Below, one piece after another: positions 62,805-64,000 of a stretch of DNA of 64,000 bases. The translations under genes were made by a program, and so were the position numbers. The notes below the pieces were generated by a model, which searched no databases, was not told the DNA's origin, and saw nothing but the letters and a program-made list of their open reading frames with translations. Origin of the DNA: an uncultured Myxococcales bacterium. GTDB taxonomy: Bacteria; Myxococcota_A; UBA9042. The stretch spans positions 186,001 to 250,000 of the forward strand of contig CAIMLR010000028.1 in NCBI GenBank assembly GCA_903842345.1. The letters run 5' to 3'. Numbering within the stretch: position 1 is the first letter of the stretch; the number at the start of each line of letters is the position of its first letter.

Positions 62805-63281
62805 TCACGCGTGTTTGGCACGCGCGAGGCGAATCGCCCGGCGCTCCATGGCCTCCGCATGCCGCTGCCGATCGGCGTCATTGTCGAGGATCAGCCCTGG
62901 CACTTCGCGCGGCTTGCGCTCGGCGTCCACCGCCACGAACGTCACGTACGCCGTGTTGGCGTGCTCGGTCGTGCCGTCGTAGCGGCCGCGCTGCACGTCG
63001 ACCCAAACTTCCATGCTGGATCGGCCGACAAGCGTGATGCGCGCGCAGATGGTGACCACGTCGCCCAAGCGAATCGGCGTGACGAAATGGACGTCGTCAA
63101 ACGCGACGGTGACGGCGGTGCAGCGCGCGTGGCGACCGGCGCAGATGCCCGCGGCGATGTCGATCCACGACAGGATCTGGCCGCCAAAGCACGTGCCGAG
63201 CGCGTTGGTGTGCTGCGGCAAGATGAGCTCCGTCATCTGCACGGTCGATTCATTCGGGTGGCGCGCCTGATATTCGCTCAT
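62805..63281 (-). CDS. Acyl-CoA thioesterase, hotdog fold (YciA-like)
   Basis: A 158-residue cytoplasmic hotdog protein that should hydrolyse acyl-CoA. The N-terminal strand (STVQMTELILPQHTNALG) leads to the active helix TCFGGQILSWIDIAAG, whose Asp and the neighbouring Gly-Gly resemble the YciA/BFIT active site, then AVDDVHFVTPIRLGDVV-like FDDVHFVTPIRLGD and an R.SMEVWVDV strand. The Glu/Arg/His-rich C-terminal helix is family-typical. ATG 63281 follows AAGGAAGTTCACG. It is 15 bases after the stop of the hydrolase gene. Confidence 0.92.
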   Translation of the reverse strand: MSEYQARHPNESTVQMTELILPQHTNALGTCFGGQILSWIDIAAGICAGRHARCTAVTVAFDDVHFVTPIRLGDVVTICARITLVGRSSMEVWVDVQRGRYDGTTEHANTAYVTFVAVDAERKPREVPGLILDNDADRQRHAEAMERRAIRLARAKHA

Positions 63282-63296
63282 CGTGAACTTCCTTGG

Positions 63297-64000
63297 TCAA
63301 TTTGGGTGGCAGCCGTCGCCGCCGCACACGTCGATGATCTCGCCGGTGTCGAGGAAATGGCCGAGCTGGTCGTTGCGCCAGTCCAGATCCTGCGGGCGGT
63401 CGTGCGGATCGTCCAGCACGCAGACGTTGCTCTCACACTGGTACCACGGCCATTTCGGGCAATCGGCGTCGCTGTCGCAGTGGCTGCCATACACCGGACC
63501 CGCGGGCGGTTGATTCCCCGGCGCGGCCCAGGCGTTGCCAAAATCGTAGATGACGATGCCTGAGCCCACGTACGGATACGCCTGCTCGACGACGCCCGCA
63601 ACCGGCTTGCCCCACCCTTGCATGAGCTTGGCGAAGCCGCCGCGGGCGACGATCTCGTTGCTCACCGGCGCAACCTGAAAATCCCCGCGCGCGGGCACCA
63701 GCAGCACGTCATGCGGCGGCGTTCCCGGGAACGGCTCCTGCTTCAAATGCACGTAGTAGCTCGCTGGATCCGCCGCGTCCCAGAGCATCTGGATGAGGGA
63801 GAGCGCGATGAGCCGATCGCCCGCATCCGGATAGCTGCCCTTGATGAGCATCAGGAACGCCTCAAAGTCGGTCGACCGCTGCAGCAGCAGCGAGTAGCTG
63901 TGACCCGGAACGCCCAAATGGCCGCGCGTCACGTCCTGGCTCAGCGCCATGTACGTTCCGCCGTAGATGCCGCCCTGGGAGATGCCGGTGTAGTACGTCC
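63297..64000 (-). CDS. Secreted alpha/beta hydrolase, C-terminal part (5' end outside the window)
   Basis: The frame is open to the window end (about 234 codons). Its first visible residues contain a nucleophile elbow, YTGISQGGIYGG, which is GxSxG with Ser as the likely nucleophile; an ATG 50 bases inside is not the true start. The chain goes on through ALSLIQMLWDAADPAS and PPHDVLLVPARGDFQVAP, a plausible acid-residue loop, to a small Cys-rich stretch (CDSDADCPKWPWYQCESNVC) and ends in a His-containing tail (GGDGCHPN). It resembles the hydrolase lipoprotein at 54157-57141 in placing a Ca/Cys-rich region around the core. Confidence 0.75.
   Translation of the reverse strand, partial: TYYTGISQGGIYGGTYMALSQDVTRGHLGVPGHSYSLLLQRSTDFEAFLMLIKGSYPDAGDRLIALSLIQMLWDAADPASYYVHLKQEPFPGTPPHDVLLVPARGDFQVAPVSNEIVARGGFAKLMQGWGKPVAGVVEQAYPYVGSGIVIYDFGNAWAAPGNQPPAGPVYGSHCDSDADCPKWPWYQCESNVCVLDDPHDRPQDLDWRNDQLGHFLDTGEIIDVCGGDGCHPN

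Overview
The window is GC-rich, densely packed chromosomal DNA from a Gram-negative bacterium with an outer membrane. The lysS – LolC/E-type permease – lolD – bamA block, the large number of lipoproteins, and the long cysteine-rich surface proteins with Dictyostelium-type repeats, MopE-type metal motifs and LamG folds point to a myxobacterium-like (former Deltaproteobacteria; Myxococcota or Bradymonadota) lineage. That placement is an inference from gene content. I see no phage, insertion sequence, CRISPR array or rRNA. Codon use looks uniform, and high GC produces very long antisense shadow ORFs almost everywhere.

Layout. 1-9.2 kb: the 3' part of a polytopic membrane protein (minus), tRNA-Pro(GGG), then a plus-strand envelope-biogenesis run: lysS, an oversized LolC/E-like permease, lolD, bamA, a small thioredoxin-fold-like protein and a PHA-granule-type protein. 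9.2-12.4 kb (minus): a PPC-module lipoprotein, skp/ompH and a pirin. 12.5-16 kb (plus): an exported barrel-like protein and a lipoprotein resembling peptide:N-glycosidase F. 16.1-24.4 kb (minus): a complex I operon nuoE-F-J-K-L-M-N in which G, H and I are absent from their usual place. 24.6-30.6 kb (plus): a sugar-1-phosphate nucleotidyltransferase, an OmpA protein with calcium-binding thrombospondin-3 repeats, and a 1026-residue Cys-rich lipoprotein.

30.6-48.4 kb (all minus, listed in transcription order from high to low coordinate): a two-gene M16 peptidase unit (active enzyme with a TolA-like coiled tail, then a degenerate lipoprotein partner), a HEAT-type protein, dapA, a PP2C phosphatase, a 2052-residue Cys-repeat/LamG lipoprotein, a PilT-type ATPase fused to cyclic-nucleotide-binding and GspE-N/MshEN-like domains, and a MOSC protein. 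48.5-51.3 kb: aspS (probably non-discriminating) converging with an OafA-type acyltransferase. 51.7-57.1 kb (plus): a c-type cytochrome lipoprotein, an outer-membrane barrel-like protein and a large alpha/beta-hydrolase lipoprotein. 57.1-64 kb (all minus): a hotdog thioesterase, metallo-beta-lactamase-fold hydrolase, small lipoproteins, folD-gcvT-gcvH (one-carbon/glycine cleavage) and a DCC thiol oxidoreductase, with another alpha/beta hydrolase cut by the window end.

Theme. Most accessory genes build or decorate the cell surface: lipoprotein release (Lol), barrel assembly (BamA, Skp) and many secreted Cys-rich, calcium-binding or hydrolytic lipoproteins. The most unusual items are the three-domain PilT-type motor ATPase placed 20 bp downstream of the giant surface protein, the M16 pair with the coiled-coil tail, the LolC/E permease with an additional multi-helix module, and the glycosidase-like lipoprotein.
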